Assembly: GCF_021462225.1 (NCBI RefSeq)
Contig: NC_061800.1
Span: 10,697,002 to 10,761,001, forward strand
Length of the DNA stretch: 64,000 bases
Source of the DNA: Girardinichthys multiradiatus
Taxonomy: Eukaryota > Chordata > Actinopteri > Cyprinodontiformes > Goodeidae
Direction of reading: 5' to 3'
Shown in pieces: positions 1 to 13,159 of this stretch; within the stretch, counting starts at the first letter, position 1; the number at the start of each line of letters is the position of its first letter. The notes beneath the pieces were generated by a model that saw only the letters and a program-made list of their open reading frames with translations, made no database searches and was not told the DNA's origin. The position numbers and the translations under genes are program-made.

Positions 1-2500
1 TTTTGAGTGCTTGAAATTTAAGCACCGGTTTAAATTGCTAAAATGAAATAAAGACACAGAATAACCTATGAAATCCCCCTTTAACACACATTCAGATTTG
101 TAAACAGCAGTCAATATTGTATGGTTTTGTTATCCACTTATTCTATTTTCAGCTGTCTTGGAGTGTTTAGGAACAGAATGGATTTTAAATCCAACCAAAG
201 TGATGATCCGACTCCCTCATAATTACTGGATTTAAACTGCAGCAGACAAATAAAGGAAACAACAAGCTTCCAATAGACAATCGTTTTTATAAATGATATA
301 CAGAGCTATGCATTTCCCTTCATGCTACAGGAGGAAGCCATAATAGAGTTGGACGTGTTTATCTGATTGAAAATAAATTGTTTAGCACACATGTTTACAG
401 CTGAATACTGAGCACAAAGCGAGAAATCCAAGACAAACGTCCAGGTCTCCATAGAGAAACCCCCTATTCATCACACAGTACTGCTGTTACAATAGCTCTT
501 GTCCCCCAAAACAAAAACACCTCCCCTAATTGTGTGTGTGTGTGTTGTCTCTTTATAACCCTGTGTTGCACTGATCAATCACAATGTGGAGCAGACTAAG
601 TGAGGAGGGCGGCTGCTGAGGCTATGTACCCGCGTCACACCTATTGGCACCATCAGTGTTCCAGCGGGCCCTCAAATAAATCACTGGTAATGACACCAGG
701 ATGAAGAAAGAGGAGAAGGAGGAAGAACTGCACAGCTAAATATTCAGTTCAAACCTGATCAGGATACAACAGGTTTATAATAAGCAAAAAGAAAAAAGAC
801 AAAAACAAACAAAAGAGACCATGCATGGATGTCTATATACACACTGCGTTAGACAAAGAGATGAAGTTGCAACTAGAGATGCATCAGAATCTGTCATTTG
901 TCAGCTTGATTGGCCATGACTGGTGACCAGCTGATCAGAAACTCAAAAATCAGATTTTGCTTCTGATCAGTGAATGCACCACAATAAGCGCTACCATGAA
1001 GTCAGAGGAAGCCCCACGATGTAAGAAGCTATTTAAAAGAAAGCTGCATTTTCTTCTCCGTCTCAGCACAAAGTTCAGAAGATAACGGCTGAACATAATA
1101 CACCACAGATGATTTGTTTATAAACCTACGAGAGTTCAGCATCTGATAATCATGGAAGATGTAAAATAGCTAATATACGATACTAGGCGAGTTTAAAAGG
1201 TGAACTTCATAATCATTTTGTCTCCAATCTGACTGTAGATATGGGCAAGTGTAGTTGAGTAACTGTTTTTAAGACCTATGAAGATCACACATCTACCTTA
1301 CGTAAATGAGATTTTTTTCTTGTCTTTCTCACTTTGATGAGTGACAGGAAGAATGGAATACTAACACACAAAGCAAATACAAACTAATTTAATGTTTCTG
1401 GATACTGTGATCAGCTGTAGCAAACACATCCAAAAAAAAACAATTTCTTTACATGTGAGCCCCACCCTGAATACATGCAGTCTAATAAAAGGCAGGCTTC
1501 GTCTCAAACTTTAAGTGGGACATTATGCTACCTCAATAAAAGATTCATTTGTTTTTGAACATTTAAAGCAGCGTACCTGAGCACTGCCATTAGCAAACTC
1601 CCCTGGTTGTCTGCTTACAGCCAGAACAAAGTTAAATTAGGTGTGACATCTTTCTTAACTCTTGGATCTGACTTTGGAGGTCAAAGTTAGCATTTTACAT
1701 AGGAGAGACATCCTATTGAGTAAACCACTTGCTGTATTCCACAGACACAGCAGTAGATGGGGCAGAGAAATAACCCAGACCTTCCCATTTCCAGCAACAT
1801 TTCCAGCTTCTCCCGGAAAATCAACTCTAAGGCCAACTGGGAGATCTAATGTCACAGTGAGTCCCTAGTTAACCCAGAAGTGTTGGCTGTCCTCAGTTAA
1901 CCTTCAATGAAAACTGAAAGGAATCTTTAGAGATTTTTAAACCACCAATAAGAACATTGTGTTTTTTGGACATTTTCACAAAATTTGGCAAAACATCTGT
2001 TAAAGGAATTGGATGAAAAATTAAAATCTATTGTTCTGACAGGAGTTAAATACCAACATCTTTTTTAATTACAGATTATTTTTCTCACAATGATTCAATA
2101 GAGGAGGTTTCATCAGTATCCAAATCATAGCTCCCTCCTTTGTGCTGATCTGAAACTGAAAGCTATTCTCAGTAACAAACAGAGACCAGTTTTAAGCTTT
2201 TACTGTTGGAAAATGTGTGTGATCAAGGTTTTCCCAAAGAACAATGAGGACCGGCAGAGTCCATTATTTGATGTGATGTGCACAGAAGGGCTGGTTTGCT
2301 CTGTAAGTGGCAATCCAAACACTTGGCTGCACTCACTTTAGCTCTGATGCATGGGCTGGGAGGCTGCTTGGCTGCATTAAACCTCACTAAATCCAGCTGA
2401 AATCATGCCTTGTAGATGATTGACTAGTTAAGGTAACACATGAATGTCCAGCTGAATTACATATGACCTCGCATAGCAAAGTGCTGTCGTGAATACTTTA
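1..2500. other. Gene-poor AT-rich stretch
   Basis: No reading frame here is longer than about 70 codons and none resembles a known protein. It contains a short GT run at about 532-546. A weak palindromic piece lies at about 884-1010, where both ends carry a GATGCA/TGCACC-like motif reminiscent of hAT termini. I see nothing else that I can support. Confidence 0.6.
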
Positions 2501-2502
2501 AG

Positions 2503-2806
2503 ACAAAATCCATCCATCCATTGTCTATACCCACTTGTCCCGGCAGGGTTACAGGGGAAATGGATCCCATCTCCAGAGGTCATTGGGCTAGAGGCGGGGT
2601 ACACCCTGGACAGGTCACCAGTCCATTACAGGGCAACTCGGAGACACACAAGACAAACAACCATGCATGCACACTCATAACCTAAGGGCGGTTTAGAGTG
2701 ACCAATTGACCTAACAGTCATATTTCTGGACAGTGGGAGGAAGCCAGAGTACCCAGAGAGAACCCACACATGCAGGGGGAGAATGTACACACTCCATACA
2801 GAAAGA
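2503..2806 (+). repeat. Teleost dispersed repeat (copy 1)
   Basis: This is about 300 bp of a repeat I recognise from many fish genomes. It opens with a CATCCATCCATT-like run, then has the core GGGGTACACCCTGGACAGG, then a GACCAATT..CCTAACA segment and a GGGAGGAAGCC..AGAGAACCC segment. Related pieces occur at 24486-24610, 36350-36392, 37497-37600 and 51868-52078, and tail-only pieces at 31440-31562. The class (SINE-like, LINE tail or DNA element) is not decidable from the sequence alone. Confidence 0.75.
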
Positions 2807-4190
2807 CAGTTGTTGCAGTGTCTGTTTATAGCTTTATTACCTTGAGAGAAAAGGCCTAATTGTTATCTCAATAAACAGAGAACAAATGACATTGTTCTGT
2901 TCTTGCAGGCCCGGTTTAAGAGTTACAGTTGTTCTTGGGACATAGTATATGCAAAACTTTTTTCTTGTTTGATATTGAAGAATAACTGAGTGACTGGATT
3001 GAAACGTTAAGTGGACGTGGCTACTACCTGACATCGGTGCAGTAGGAGGGAACTATGCGGACTTCCCAGGAGTTCTGCACTAAAGTTTTTGTGAAATGTC
3101 CAGGCCAGACAGAGCTTTGCTCTTGTTTTCACCACCTTGAGTGAAAAAACTAATTTATCTAATCTTGTACAGGCCTTAAATCACCTCATACAGATGAATT
3201 AGTCTCCTGACAGCTAGTTTGTTATGCCTGCCGGCTTAAATTAGTCCGATACTGACCGTTTACATAAAACAGACATTATCAGCCTTGAATCCTTGCATTT
3301 CATCCATCATCATATAAGTTTGTGTACAGACATGCTCCAATCATTGAGCAGGTAGGTGAGGTATAAAACTCTTTCAGCAGGTCAGTGTGCCCTGTCGCAC
3401 AGCAAAAATGGTTTGATGGTTTGGGGGGGGGGGAATACACAAAAATGGGTTTGAGGTGATGATTTTGGTTTACATATAAACTGTGGACATGAAAAAAGAG
3501 GTCCCATCTGCAGGACTTACATGATCTTCTAAAGACCGCCTGTGTCAAACACTATAGCTGACGTTTAGAGGCCTAATGAAGTCACTTCCCTAATGAATTG
3601 CTGTTGTAGTTGAAAAAGTGGGTCCCTACTCAGTACTATAATGTAATGGCTGACATGTTCCCAGATTCATGCACAGAATCCCGCCCACAGAACTTCTGAA
3701 AGAGCTGTGCTTCTACTTCTGCTTTTCTTCCTGTGTTCACCTGCCACTGAGCAGGCACACTGATTCCTATTTGTCCAAGAGTTATATAAAGAGTATAAAT
3801 AAATATTAGGAAGTAAAAAGTCAGCATTATAACATTTAAGACATTGTACTAAAGAGATGCTTCAGTTCTTTTGAAGTGAGTTATCTCACACCTCAGCTGA
3901 AGTAGGTAGCTCTCGCTGTGATTTAAGCTTAGTTGCTCCCAGATGCTAACGCTAATCCAAGCAGAACCAAGACCAAAATTAATTTCTACCAAACAAATCC
4001 AGGTTCAAAACAGTTTTAAGGGGGCTCGTGTAAATGCCATTTCATTATATTTTAAGCTGTCGTCAGCTTAACAAATTTTTTTTTTTTATCTTCACAAAGT
4101 TATCACTGGGTACTAGGGGTGAAACCCTATATTCGGCTCAGAAAAAGACAAGATATTTTAGAACTATTTTTTTGTTTTATTCTTTGTTTT
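2807..4190. other. No recognisable gene
   Basis: AT-rich sequence with only short chance reading frames. A run of about a dozen G lies at about 3422-3433. Nothing else is supportable. Confidence 0.6.
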
Positions 4191-4191
4191 T

Positions 4192-4535
4192 CAAGAAGCA
4201 TTCAAGCTGAGCTTTAGCTAATTTTCAACAAGAGTGGGAAAAAATTTAAGTCTCTAGATGTGTGAAACGGGTAAAGCCATATCCTAAATGGTGGCAAGAG
4301 GTGGTTTGGTAAAATGTTGACTAAGGTGGGCTGAATACAAACACACTTTTGATATTTTTATTAAATTATCACAAATTCATTCTTCATAATAAAATTATTA
4401 CTATAGTTTTCTAGATCCTGCACAGTCCAAGACAAAAATTCTAATTGCTATGCAGTGAAGCTTGAGGTTGGAACATGACAAATTGTGAAAAAGCTCAAGG
4501 GATATCAATACTTTTGCAAGACACTCTTCTTTCAT
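4192..4535 (+). mobile_element. Fossil 3' end of a Tc1-like transposon
   Basis: The stretch reads like the C-terminal coding end and 3' terminal region of a fish Tc1 element. A degraded equivalent of the AATTTCAGTCTCTAGATGTG segment is followed by GTTGACTAAGGTGGGCTGAATAC and ends in a GGATATCAATACTTTTGCAAG-like terminus. It is the same family as the split fossil at 33712-36215. Many indels make it non-coding, and no 5' half is present. Confidence 0.65.
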
Positions 4536-5728
4536 TTCCATTAGGAGACTCAGATGGCTTAAACCTCACTGTACACATCACATTTTCTCTTCTTCACTCT
4601 TTTCATTAACACGCTCCTCACGTCTTCATCTGGACAGACTTAGATGAAAGGAGTGGATGCATGTGAAGGAAACTGGGATGCAGTTAAGGGAATTGGGATG
4701 CCCCGCATGATGTGTTGAGTTCAGGGCTCTGTGGGGGTCAGACCATCTGCTGCTTTTTTTATCCTAGTTTTATGACTCCAGCTTTATTTTTGGCCCATGG
4801 TATTAGTGCAGAATGAATCTGCAGTCATGAAAGAGATGACTGACAGAAATAAAAACATCTAAAGTGCCTTAATCTTAAACTCAGGGCTGTGTATAGTCTG
4901 TGAGGGTGGAGCAATTCTTAGGCTCGCTCTTATATTGTGTTAAATTATAATTTGTCAAGTGTGGGAGAATGTGTTGCTGCTGCCTCATGTTCACTGCAGG
5001 CTGCAGCTCTGACTTTAATCATGTCCAATTACAGCATGGTCTCACAAGCCCACATACATAAATCATATGGACGAGTAAAGAAAAATATCTGCTTTTGATG
5101 CTCAAAGCTCAAATTGAATTCTGAAATAAGTCAACGTGCACTTATTACTTTACATGAGACACAGCTGATTATCCCTGTGAGCTCAAATGGAAATATTCCT
5201 GAATGAGAACAAAGAGATTGCTGCTCCATCACTTCCACCACTCCCACGCACACTGCATGGCAGTCCCATAGGACATCCACAGAGACTCCCTCCAATAAAG
5301 AGGATTATAGATTTTGCCCTGTGCACCCAAGTGTTTCCAATAAAATAACGGGCTTCCTCCTGCATAACTCATTAAAATTTAAACCATCCCCCCCTTTCAG
5401 CTGAATATCACTGCACCGCTCAGCACACATTACAGCCTTTGCATGGAAAAATAACCCTGCCGTGTTGAAAGCCTGTGTGCATGCGAATGTATGTATGTGT
5501 GTTTGACAAAATTAGAAAAAGATAAGAGAAAGTGCAAGAGAAAATGTGTTTTTATCCTGAGAGGCCCTGCGGGTTCAATGGTTGGTTAAAGATTTCTCAC
5601 AAATGTACACACACACAAAGAAACATGGAGACAATCCTAAAAAAGGAGGAAGCAGTGAGAAAAATGTAAAATGTTTCTTTCCAAGCTGGTGGCTGATGAA
5701 GGAAACACATTTATGTAGAAGCATGACC
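4536..5728. other. No recognisable gene
   Basis: Unique-looking sequence with scattered short frames and no domain that I recognise. Confidence 0.55.
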
Positions 5729-6237
5729 TTAAAGGAACTATACATTAAATTATTTTTGTCTGGTTAAGAAAATTTTTTACAGGATGTATTATGAACTAAA
5801 AGATGCATTTTGATAACAATCGACTAATTGATTGCGCAATGGAGCGAAATCATGCTTTTTTTAGTAGGAATAAGCAGTGAACTGGGGACAACACAAGACG
5901 ACTGTTCTCTGCCAATGACACAATGAGCGGCGGAGCCGAAGCACGAGGGAATGTAGCGATACCTCCACTGCCTAAAAAATAATTTATCCGAGATGTAACC
6001 ATTTTTATGTCAAAGAAAACGAAGTCCCTCGATGAAGCCTTGTTTCTCCCGGAGGACCGTGCACGAGCTTGTGGCGCGTATTTAGTCTTGTGCATGTCGA
6101 CTGGGAGGAGACCAGGAAGGAGAGGAGGAGGGTTTTTTGTGGGGAAAAACGGTTGGGGGCGGGGCTTACACCTCAAAATATACTGTTCTTCTCACTCATG
6201 GTTTGAATTTGTGCAGGATTACGGATAGTTCCTTTAA
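5729..6237. mobile_element. TTAA-flanked non-autonomous element
   Basis: TTAA occurs at 5729-5732 and 6234-6237. Immediately inside are perfect 9-bp inverted termini, AGGAACTAT on the left and ATAGTTCCT on the right. A TTAA target duplication is the hallmark of piggyBac-type insertion, although piggyBac termini usually begin with CCC, which is not seen here. The interior is more GC-rich than the flanks and holds overlapping open frames of 73 codons (+, 6007-6228) and 108 codons (-, 5850-6176). Neither resembles a transposase, so I read this as a MITE-like element of about 0.5 kb. Confidence 0.5.
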
Positions 6238-7675
6238 CAGAAGAGCTACGTTTATTTTGTTAGGTCATCAGTCAGACTACTAAAGATTTAAACATATCAA
6301 AACCAGAATTTAATCTGAAATCAAAACCGTACTCCTGGAAAATCAGTTTTTATTTCATTTCCAATATGGTTTTATTTCATGCATGAAAAGGATGATGCAA
6401 AACTGGTATTATCGTTTCACTGGGATACTTTCTCCAAGGAGAAATGCTCCAAGAAATGGAGAAATATTGACTGGTGACCGGCCTGTTCAAAACTCAAACA
6501 TCCAAACCTTTCCTGATCACCACACTAAGAGTTTAACAGCTCACGCTGACAAGAACACTCTTTAGAGTGGAAGTTGTTACTGAGGGAAGTAGAATCAAAA
6601 ATAGCTATATTACTTACAGTGCTGTAAGAAGCCATTTTAAAGGAAAGATGTTCTTTAACAAGTCGACATGTGTCTGATAGTCAGTCCAGCAGTGGGAGAG
6701 CAAAATAGTGAGAATTTCAGCACATAACATGAAGGCTTGAAAGAATAAAGCAAAGTTGTTCTGTTTTATCCTTCGAGCTTTCAGGCTCTGTCTATTGTGA
6801 AACATGCTGGATTTGTAAATGTTGGAACCATTTTTAAAAATCTACAAGTTCAGAGAATCTACATTCTCTAGGGTATACACATGAGAACTGCAGTTAAAAA
6901 CAGTCAACATCAGTGTCATCCTGAGCTATGTTGTGTAAAAGCAAATTTCACACACAGCACACATGCCTAAAATTAAGTGTAGATATGGTGTTTTTGGGAT
7001 TAAAAGGATAAAAAGCAATAGAACAGCAATATAATAAGAACGATGACTATCTGTGTGTGTGTCTTTATATTCTGAGGGAAAACATTTCTTTAATGAATGC
7101 TGAGATTGTTGTCACACAAGAATGAAGTTATGCTGGTGTGATGTTTTATTCTCACCAGCATCATGTCGGCATCCATGAAGTTTGAGTATTTAGGAGCTTC
7201 ATGACCTCACAGAGGCTTGCTAGCCTGCACAGAGGTAAACCGTTTAATTTTACATCATTCTAATGAATAATTTATATTAAAGATCATTGTTTTGTCTTTA
7301 TAGACAGTGATTCAAGTTTCAAATGTGACATTAAGGATCATTCATCATTGATGTAGACATCACCATTATACATCATACCCAAGAGTCCACGCCTCTTTCA
7401 CTCAAAATAAACGTTTAACATGATTAAGGTAGAAAAATGCCACAAATCTTTCTTTTTTAATGATTGATCAATAACTCAACAGCACAAACAAAACTTAAGG
7501 AAGGTACAGGAGTACACAACATGAGCAATAGTACCACTCTGTTGTTGCTTAGCAACCTTATAACACACATATGTAGGATGGAGTAACGATAGAGTAACTG
7601 TGACTTAGAAAACCTCCAGTCTTCCTCATTTTCTTTGTTTTCTGATCTCTTCTTTGCTGCCTGTTAGGCTGGAAT
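6238..7675. other. No recognisable gene
   Basis: AT-rich, with only short chance frames. It ends at the TA target of the Tc1 copy that follows. Confidence 0.55.
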
Positions 7676-7677
7676 TA

Positions 7678-9206
7678 GACACTGCTCAAAAAAATAAAGG
7701 GAACACTCAAATAACACATCCTAGAGCTGAATGAATGACATATTCTCATTGAATACTTTGTTCTGCACAAACTTGAATGTGCTGACAACAAAATCACACA
7801 AAAATAGTCAATGGAAATCAAATTTATTAACCAATGGAGGCCTGGGTTTGGAGTCACACACAAAATCAAAGTGGACAAACACACTACCGTCTGATCCAAC
7901 TTTGATGTAATGTCCTTAAAACAAGTCAAAATGAGGCTCAGTATTGTGTGTGACCTCCACGTGTCTGTATGACCTCCCTACAACACCTGGGCATGCTCCT
8001 GATGAGACGGTGGATGGTCTCCTGAGGGATCTCCTCCCAGACCTGGACTAAAGCATCCACCAACTCCTGCACAGTCTGTGGTGCAACGTGACGTTGGTGG
8101 ATGGAGCGAGACATGATGTCCCAGATGTGCTCAATCGGATTCAGGTCTGGGGAACGGGCGGGCCAGTCCATAGCTTCAATGTCTTCATCTTGCAGGAACT
8201 GCTGACACACTCCAGCCACAAGAGGTCTAGCATTGTCCTGCATTAGGACGAACCCAGGACCAACCGCACCAGCATATGGTCTCACAAGGGGTCTGAGGAT
8301 CTCATCTCGGTACCTAATGGTAGTCAGGCTACCTCTGGTGAGCACATGGAGGGCTGTGCGGCCCTCCAAAGAAATACTACCCCACACCATTACTGACCCA
8401 CTGCCAAACCAGTCATGCTGAAGGATGTTGCAGGCAGCAGATCGCTCTCCACGGTGTGTCCAGACTCTGTCACGTCTGTCACATGTGCTCAGTGTGAACC
8501 TGCTTTCATCTGTGAAGAGCACAGGGCGCCAGTGGCAAATTTGCCAATCCTGGTGTTCTCTGGCAAATGCCAAGTGTCCTGCACGGTGTTGAGCTGTGAG
8601 CACAACCCCCATTTGGTTTCTAACCGTTTGTGCAGACACATGCACATTTGTGGCCTGCTGGAGGTCATTTTGCATGGCTCTGGCAGAGCTCCTCCTGTTC
8701 CTCCTTGCACAAAGGCGGAGGTAGCGGTCCTGCTGCTGGGTTGTTGCCCTCCTACAGCCTCCTCCACGTCTCCTGGTAGCGCCTCCAGGCTCTGGACATT
8801 ACGCTGACAGACACAGCAAACCTTCTTGCCACAGCTCGCATTGATGTGCCATCCTGGATGAGCTGCACTACCTGAGCCACTTGTGTGGGTTGTAGAGTCC
8901 GTCTCATGCTACCACGAGTGTGAAAGCAGCACCAACATTCAAAAGTGACCAAAACATCAGCCAGAAAGCATAGGTACTGAGAAGTGGTCTGTGGTCCCCA
9001 CCTGCAGAACCACTCCTTTATTGAGTGTGTCTTGCTAATCACCAAAGATTTCCCCCTGTTGTCTATTTCATTTGCACAACAGGATGTGAAATTGATTGTC
9101 AATCAGTGTTGCTTCCTAAGTGGACAGTTTGATTTCACAGAAGTTTTATTTACTTGGAGTTATATTGTGTTGTTTAAGTGTTCCCTTTATTTTTTTGAGC
9201 AGTGTA
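7678..9206 (-). mobile_element. Tc1 (DD34E) transposon, complete but inactivated
   Basis: The element is 1,529 bp, bounded by TA on both sides (7676-7677 and 9207-9208). It has inverted termini reading CACTGCTCAAAAAAATAAAG on the left and its complement on the right, so both ends are present. The transposase is encoded on the minus strand and is broken by one frameshift. Size, TA duplication and terminal repeats match a typical fish Tc1 transposon. Confidence 0.93.
7938..8907 (-). pseudogene. Tc1 transposase, frameshifted
   Basis: The N-terminal part (start at about 8907, MRRTLQPTQ) carries a helix-turn-helix with a [18 protein letters not shown] segment, and that frame stops near 8752. The catalytic part continues in another frame to 7938. 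The DDE residues are visible: first Asp in FTDESRF, second in LMQDNAR, and Glu in [12 protein letters not shown]. There are 34 residues between the second Asp and the Glu, which is the Tc1 DD34E signature. A single frameshift near 8755-8770 separates DNA-binding and catalytic halves, and I saw no other break. The protein would cut and paste its own element through the terminal repeats, and this copy cannot make it without correction of the frame. It has no role in host metabolism. Confidence 0.9.
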
Positions 9207-11045
9207 TAAAACTGCATAAAGCTACAGTTCAGTTTCAGTTCAGTTTATTTATATAGCGCCAATTCACAACACATGTCGTCTCGAGGCACTTCACAAAAGT
9301 CAGGTACATACATTCCAATTAATCCTAACTATTGAACAGTGCAGTCAGATTCAGTTATTTATTCAAATTGGATAAAAGGTTTTTCTGTCTAAGGAAACCC
9401 AGCAGATTGCATCGAGTCAGGAGATTTGTAGCATTCACTCCTCCTGAATGAGCATGTAGAGACAGTGGACAGTCCCTGGCGATGACTTTGCAGCAATCCC
9501 TCATACTGAGCATGCATGTAGCGACAGTGGAGAGGAAAAACTCAATTTTAACAGGAAGAAACCTCCAGCAGAACCAGGCTCAGTGTGAGCGGCCATCTGC
9601 CACGACCGACTGGGGGTTTGAGAGAACAGAGCAGAGACACAAAGAGAACAAAGAAGCACTGATCCAGGAGTACTTTCTATGGGAAGGAAAAGTAAATGTT
9701 AACGGATGTAGCTCCTTTAGTCGTTTCACCTAGAAAGAATGAACAGATAAAAAAAGGTTAGAGTCTGAAAGAGAGCATAAAGAGTTAGTCACTGTAAAAG
9801 CTCAGTCAATTGCCATGTCTAGGAGAGAGAAAGGGTTAAACACTGAAAGACAGGGCCATGTGGATCACTGGTAGAGGGTGAGCATTAAGTTATTGCCAGC
9901 AGAAGCTTGGACAATGCCCCTCTCCAGAAAGGTGTCACAGGTAGAGACAGAATTAGGCCAGATGTAGCGTCTAGGAAGAGAAAAGAGGGAGAACATAAAG
10001 TTAAAAACTGAAATAACAGCAAATAATGCAAAATTGGAGAGTAGTGTGAGAATGTAGCAAAGAGGGTGAAAGTGGTCATTATGTCCTTCATCAGCCTAAG
10101 CATATAGCAGCATAACTACAGAGATAGCTCAAGATAACCTAAGCCACTCCAACTATAAGCTTTATCAAAAAGGAAAGTTTGAAGCCTAGCCTTAAAAGTA
10201 GACAGGGTGTCCGCCTCACGGACTAAAACTGGGAGCTGGTTCCACAGGAGAGGAGCCAGATAATTAAAAGATATGCCTCCCATTCTACTTCTAGAGACTC
10301 TAGGAACCACCATTAAACGTGCAGTCTGAGAACGAAGGGCTCTGTTAGAAATATATGGAACAATCAGATCTCTGATGTATGATGGAGCTAGATCATTAAG
10401 GGCTTTATATGTGAGGAGGAAACTTTTAAATTCTATTCTGGATTTAACAGGGAGCCAATGAAGGGAAGCTAAAGTAGGGGAAATATGATCTCTCTTTTTA
10501 ATTTTCATCAGAACTCTTGTTGCAGCATTTTGAATCAGCTGAAGGCTTTTAACTGCATTTTGTGGACATCCTGATAGTAAAGAATTACAATAGTCCAGCC
10601 TTGAAGTAACAAATGCATGGACTAGTTTTTCAGCGTCACTCCTGGACAGGATATTTCTAATTTTGGCAATGTTCCAGAGATAAAAGAAGGAAACCCTAGA
10701 AACCTGTTTAATATGGGATTTAAATGACATAACCTGGATGGCATTAAATTGACCTCCGATAATAAAGTAAAAAACCTTGGTGTTATTTTTGACCAGGACA
10801 AGTGATTGACTAAGCAGTTTGTTTTTTAAAGACTCCGGTCCAAAGACGACAACTTCTGTCTTGTCTGAATTTAGAAGCACAAAATTTAAAGTCATCCAAG
10901 TTTTTATGTCTTCAAGACATGCTTGTAGTCTATCTGACCGGTTGGGCACATCAGGATTCATGGATAAGTAAAGCTGAGTATCATCAGCATAACAGTGAAA
11001 ATTTATTCTATGCTGCCTGATAATTTTACCTATTGGAAGCATATA

Positions 11046-12304
11046 CAGGGGTTGGACAATGAAACTGAAACACCTGTCATTTTAGTGTGGGAGGTTTCAT
11101 GGCTAAATTGGACCAGCCTGGTAGCCAGTCTTCATTGATGGCACATTGCACCAGTAAGAGCAGAGTGTGAAGGTTCAATTAGCAGAGCAAGACCACAGTT
11201 TTGCTCAAAATATTGAAATGCACACATTATGGGTGACATACCAGAGTTCAAAAGAGGACAAATTGTTGGTGCACGTCTTGCTGGCGCATCTGTGACCAAG
11301 ACAGCAAGTCTTTGTGATGTATCAAGAGCCACGTTATCCAGGGTAATGTCAGCATACCACCAAGAAGGATGAACCACATCCAACAGGATTAACTGTGGAT
11401 GCAAGAGGAAGCTGTCTGAAAGGGATGTTTGGGTGCTAACCCGGATTGTATCCAAAAAACATAAAACCACGGCTGACCAAATCACGGCAGAATTAAATGT
11501 GCACCGCAACTCTCCTGTTTCCACCAGAACTGTCCGTTGGGAGCTCTACAGGGTCAATATACACGGCCGGGTTGCTATAGCCAAACCTTTGGTCACTCAT
11601 GCCAAACGTCGGTTTCAATGGTGCAAGGAGCACAAATCTTGGGGTGTGGACAATGTGAACATGTATTGTTCTGTGATGAGTCCACCTTTACTGTTTTCCC
11701 CACATCCGGGAGAGTTACAGTGTGGAGAAGCTCCAAAGAAGCAAACCACCCAGACTGTTGCATGCCCAGAGTGAAGCATGGGGGTGGATCAGTGATGGTT
11801 TGGGCTGCCATATCATGGCATTCCTTGGCCCAATACTTGTGCTAGATGGGCGCGTCACTGCCAAGGACTACCGAACCATTCTTGAGGACCATGTGCATCC
11901 AATGGTTCAAACATTGTATCCTAAAGGCGGTGCCGTGTATCAGGATGACAATGCATCAATACACACAGCAAGACTGGTGAAAGATTGGTTTGATGAACAT
12001 GAAAGTGAAGTTGAACATCTCCCATGGCCTGCACAGTCACCAGATCTAAATATTATTGAGCCACTTTGGGGTGTTTTGGAGGAGCGAGTCAGGAAACGTT
12101 TTCCTCCACCAGTATCACGTAGTGACCTGGCCACTATCCTGCCAGAAGAATGGCTTAAAATCCCTCTGACCACTGTGCAGGACTTGTATATGTCATTCCC
12201 AAGACGAATTGACGCTGTATTGGCCGCAAAAGGAGGCCCTACACCATACTAATAAATTATTGTGGTCTAAAACCAGGTGTTTCAGTTTCATTGTCCAACC
12301 CCTG
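11046..12304 (+). mobile_element. Tc1/mariner transposon with DD36E spacing, nested in the LINE
   Basis: The element is 1,259 bp with TA on each side (11044-11045 and 12305-12306). Its inverted termini read CAGGGGTTGGACAATGAAAC and the complement, extending to about 31 bp through GAAACACCTG. It lies in the LINE reverse transcriptase on the opposite strand. The transposase has 36 residues between the second Asp and the Glu, which matches the DD36E group named Incomer. Family assignment rests on that spacing and not on a search. Confidence 0.88.
11229..12252 (+). pseudogene. DD36E-type transposase, several frameshifts
   Basis: The start is the ATG at 11229 (MGDIPEFKRGQIVGARLAG), which opens a helix-turn-helix. 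That frame hits a stop near 11370, and coding then moves through at least three frames to the stop at 12252. The catalytic landmarks survive: CDESTF, then KHGGGSVMVW, then YQDDNAS, then SPDLNIIEPLWG. From the second Asp of QDDNA to the Glu there are 36 residues. The last 176-codon frame (11722-12252) covers most of the catalytic core. The protein would have moved its own element by TA-targeted cut and paste. This copy is dead. Confidence 0.85.
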
Positions 12305-13159
12305 TATATAGTAAAGAGAATTGGCCCATGTACTGAACCCTGTGGTACTCCACAATTAACCCTGGAGTTTAAGGATTATTTATCATTTACATTAACAAAC
12401 TGGAATCTGTCAGACAAATAAGATTTAAACCAGCCTAGCGCTGTTCCCCTGATCCCTACAGCATATTCCAACCTTTCTAAGAGAATATTGTAATCGACTG
12501 TATCAAATGCAGCACTGAGATCTAACAGAACCAGTACAGACAAGTCCATTATCTGAGGCCATAAGAATATCATTAGTGACTTTCAGCAGAGCTGTTTCAG
12601 TGCAATGATGAGCTCTGAAACTTGACTGAAACTCTTCAAAAAGGTCATTGCTGTGTAAATGCTCACACGTTTGATTAGCAACTATTTTCTCAAGAATTTT
12701 AGATAAGAATGGAAGATTGGATATAGGTCTGTAATTTATTAAGTCATCTCGATCAAGCGAAGGTTTCATAAGTAAAGGTTTAATTACAGCTCACTTAAAA
12801 GCCTGTGGTACATATCCATTTACTAAAGATAGATTAATCATATCTAAAATGGGGCTGGTAATCAGAGGGAACACTTCCTTAAATTATTTGGTTAGGATTG
12901 GGTCTAACATACAAGTTGAAAGTTTAGATGAAGCTAATATTTCTGATAACTCAGGAAGCTCCACAGGATCAAAGCAGTCCAAACACAGATCAGGTTCTAC
13001 AGTTACTTCCAATGTTGTCTGACTTCTGAGGATGAAGTAATCATCTTCGGGAGTATGTCAAAGATTTTCTTTTTAATAGAATCAATTTTATTTTGGAAGA
13101 ATCCCATAAAGTCATGACAGCTACAGTGCTCACTGGCTGAAAACAGATGGTTTTTCCCC

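Larger units (their letters stand above)
10116..13125 (-). pseudogene. LINE reverse transcriptase, broken and interrupted
   Basis: Reading on the minus strand from high to low coordinates, I see four parts. A pre-RT segment (SEHCSCHDFMGFFQNKIDS) lies near 13100, and an RT segment (NYRPISNLPFLSKILEK) near 12700. The motif-A segment [15 protein letters not shown] lies near 12500 in a different frame. After the DNA-transposon insertion comes the catalytic HCYADDTQLYL motif, whose YADD codons are at 10980-10991. The remaining C-terminal domain is open to the stop at 10116, giving a 308-codon frame. The enzyme would copy LINE RNA into DNA at a nicked target. At least one frameshift near 12540, other losses upstream and the insertion make it non-functional. 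Confidence 0.85.
9235..13150 (-). mobile_element. 5'-truncated L2-like LINE, interrupted
   Basis: A non-LTR retrotransposon lies on the minus strand. Its 3' end, at about 9235, has the CAGTTTATTTATATAGCGCC motif common at the ends of fish L2-like elements. Its 3' UTR runs to about 10115, and reverse transcriptase coding remnants run up to about 13125. No endonuclease domain is seen, so the 5' part is missing, as is usual for LINE insertions that stop early. A separate DNA transposon (11046-12304) splits it. It could be a related Rex or CR1 clade member, but the L2 assignment fits the C-terminal HWLPVKSRIEFK segment best. Confidence 0.82.
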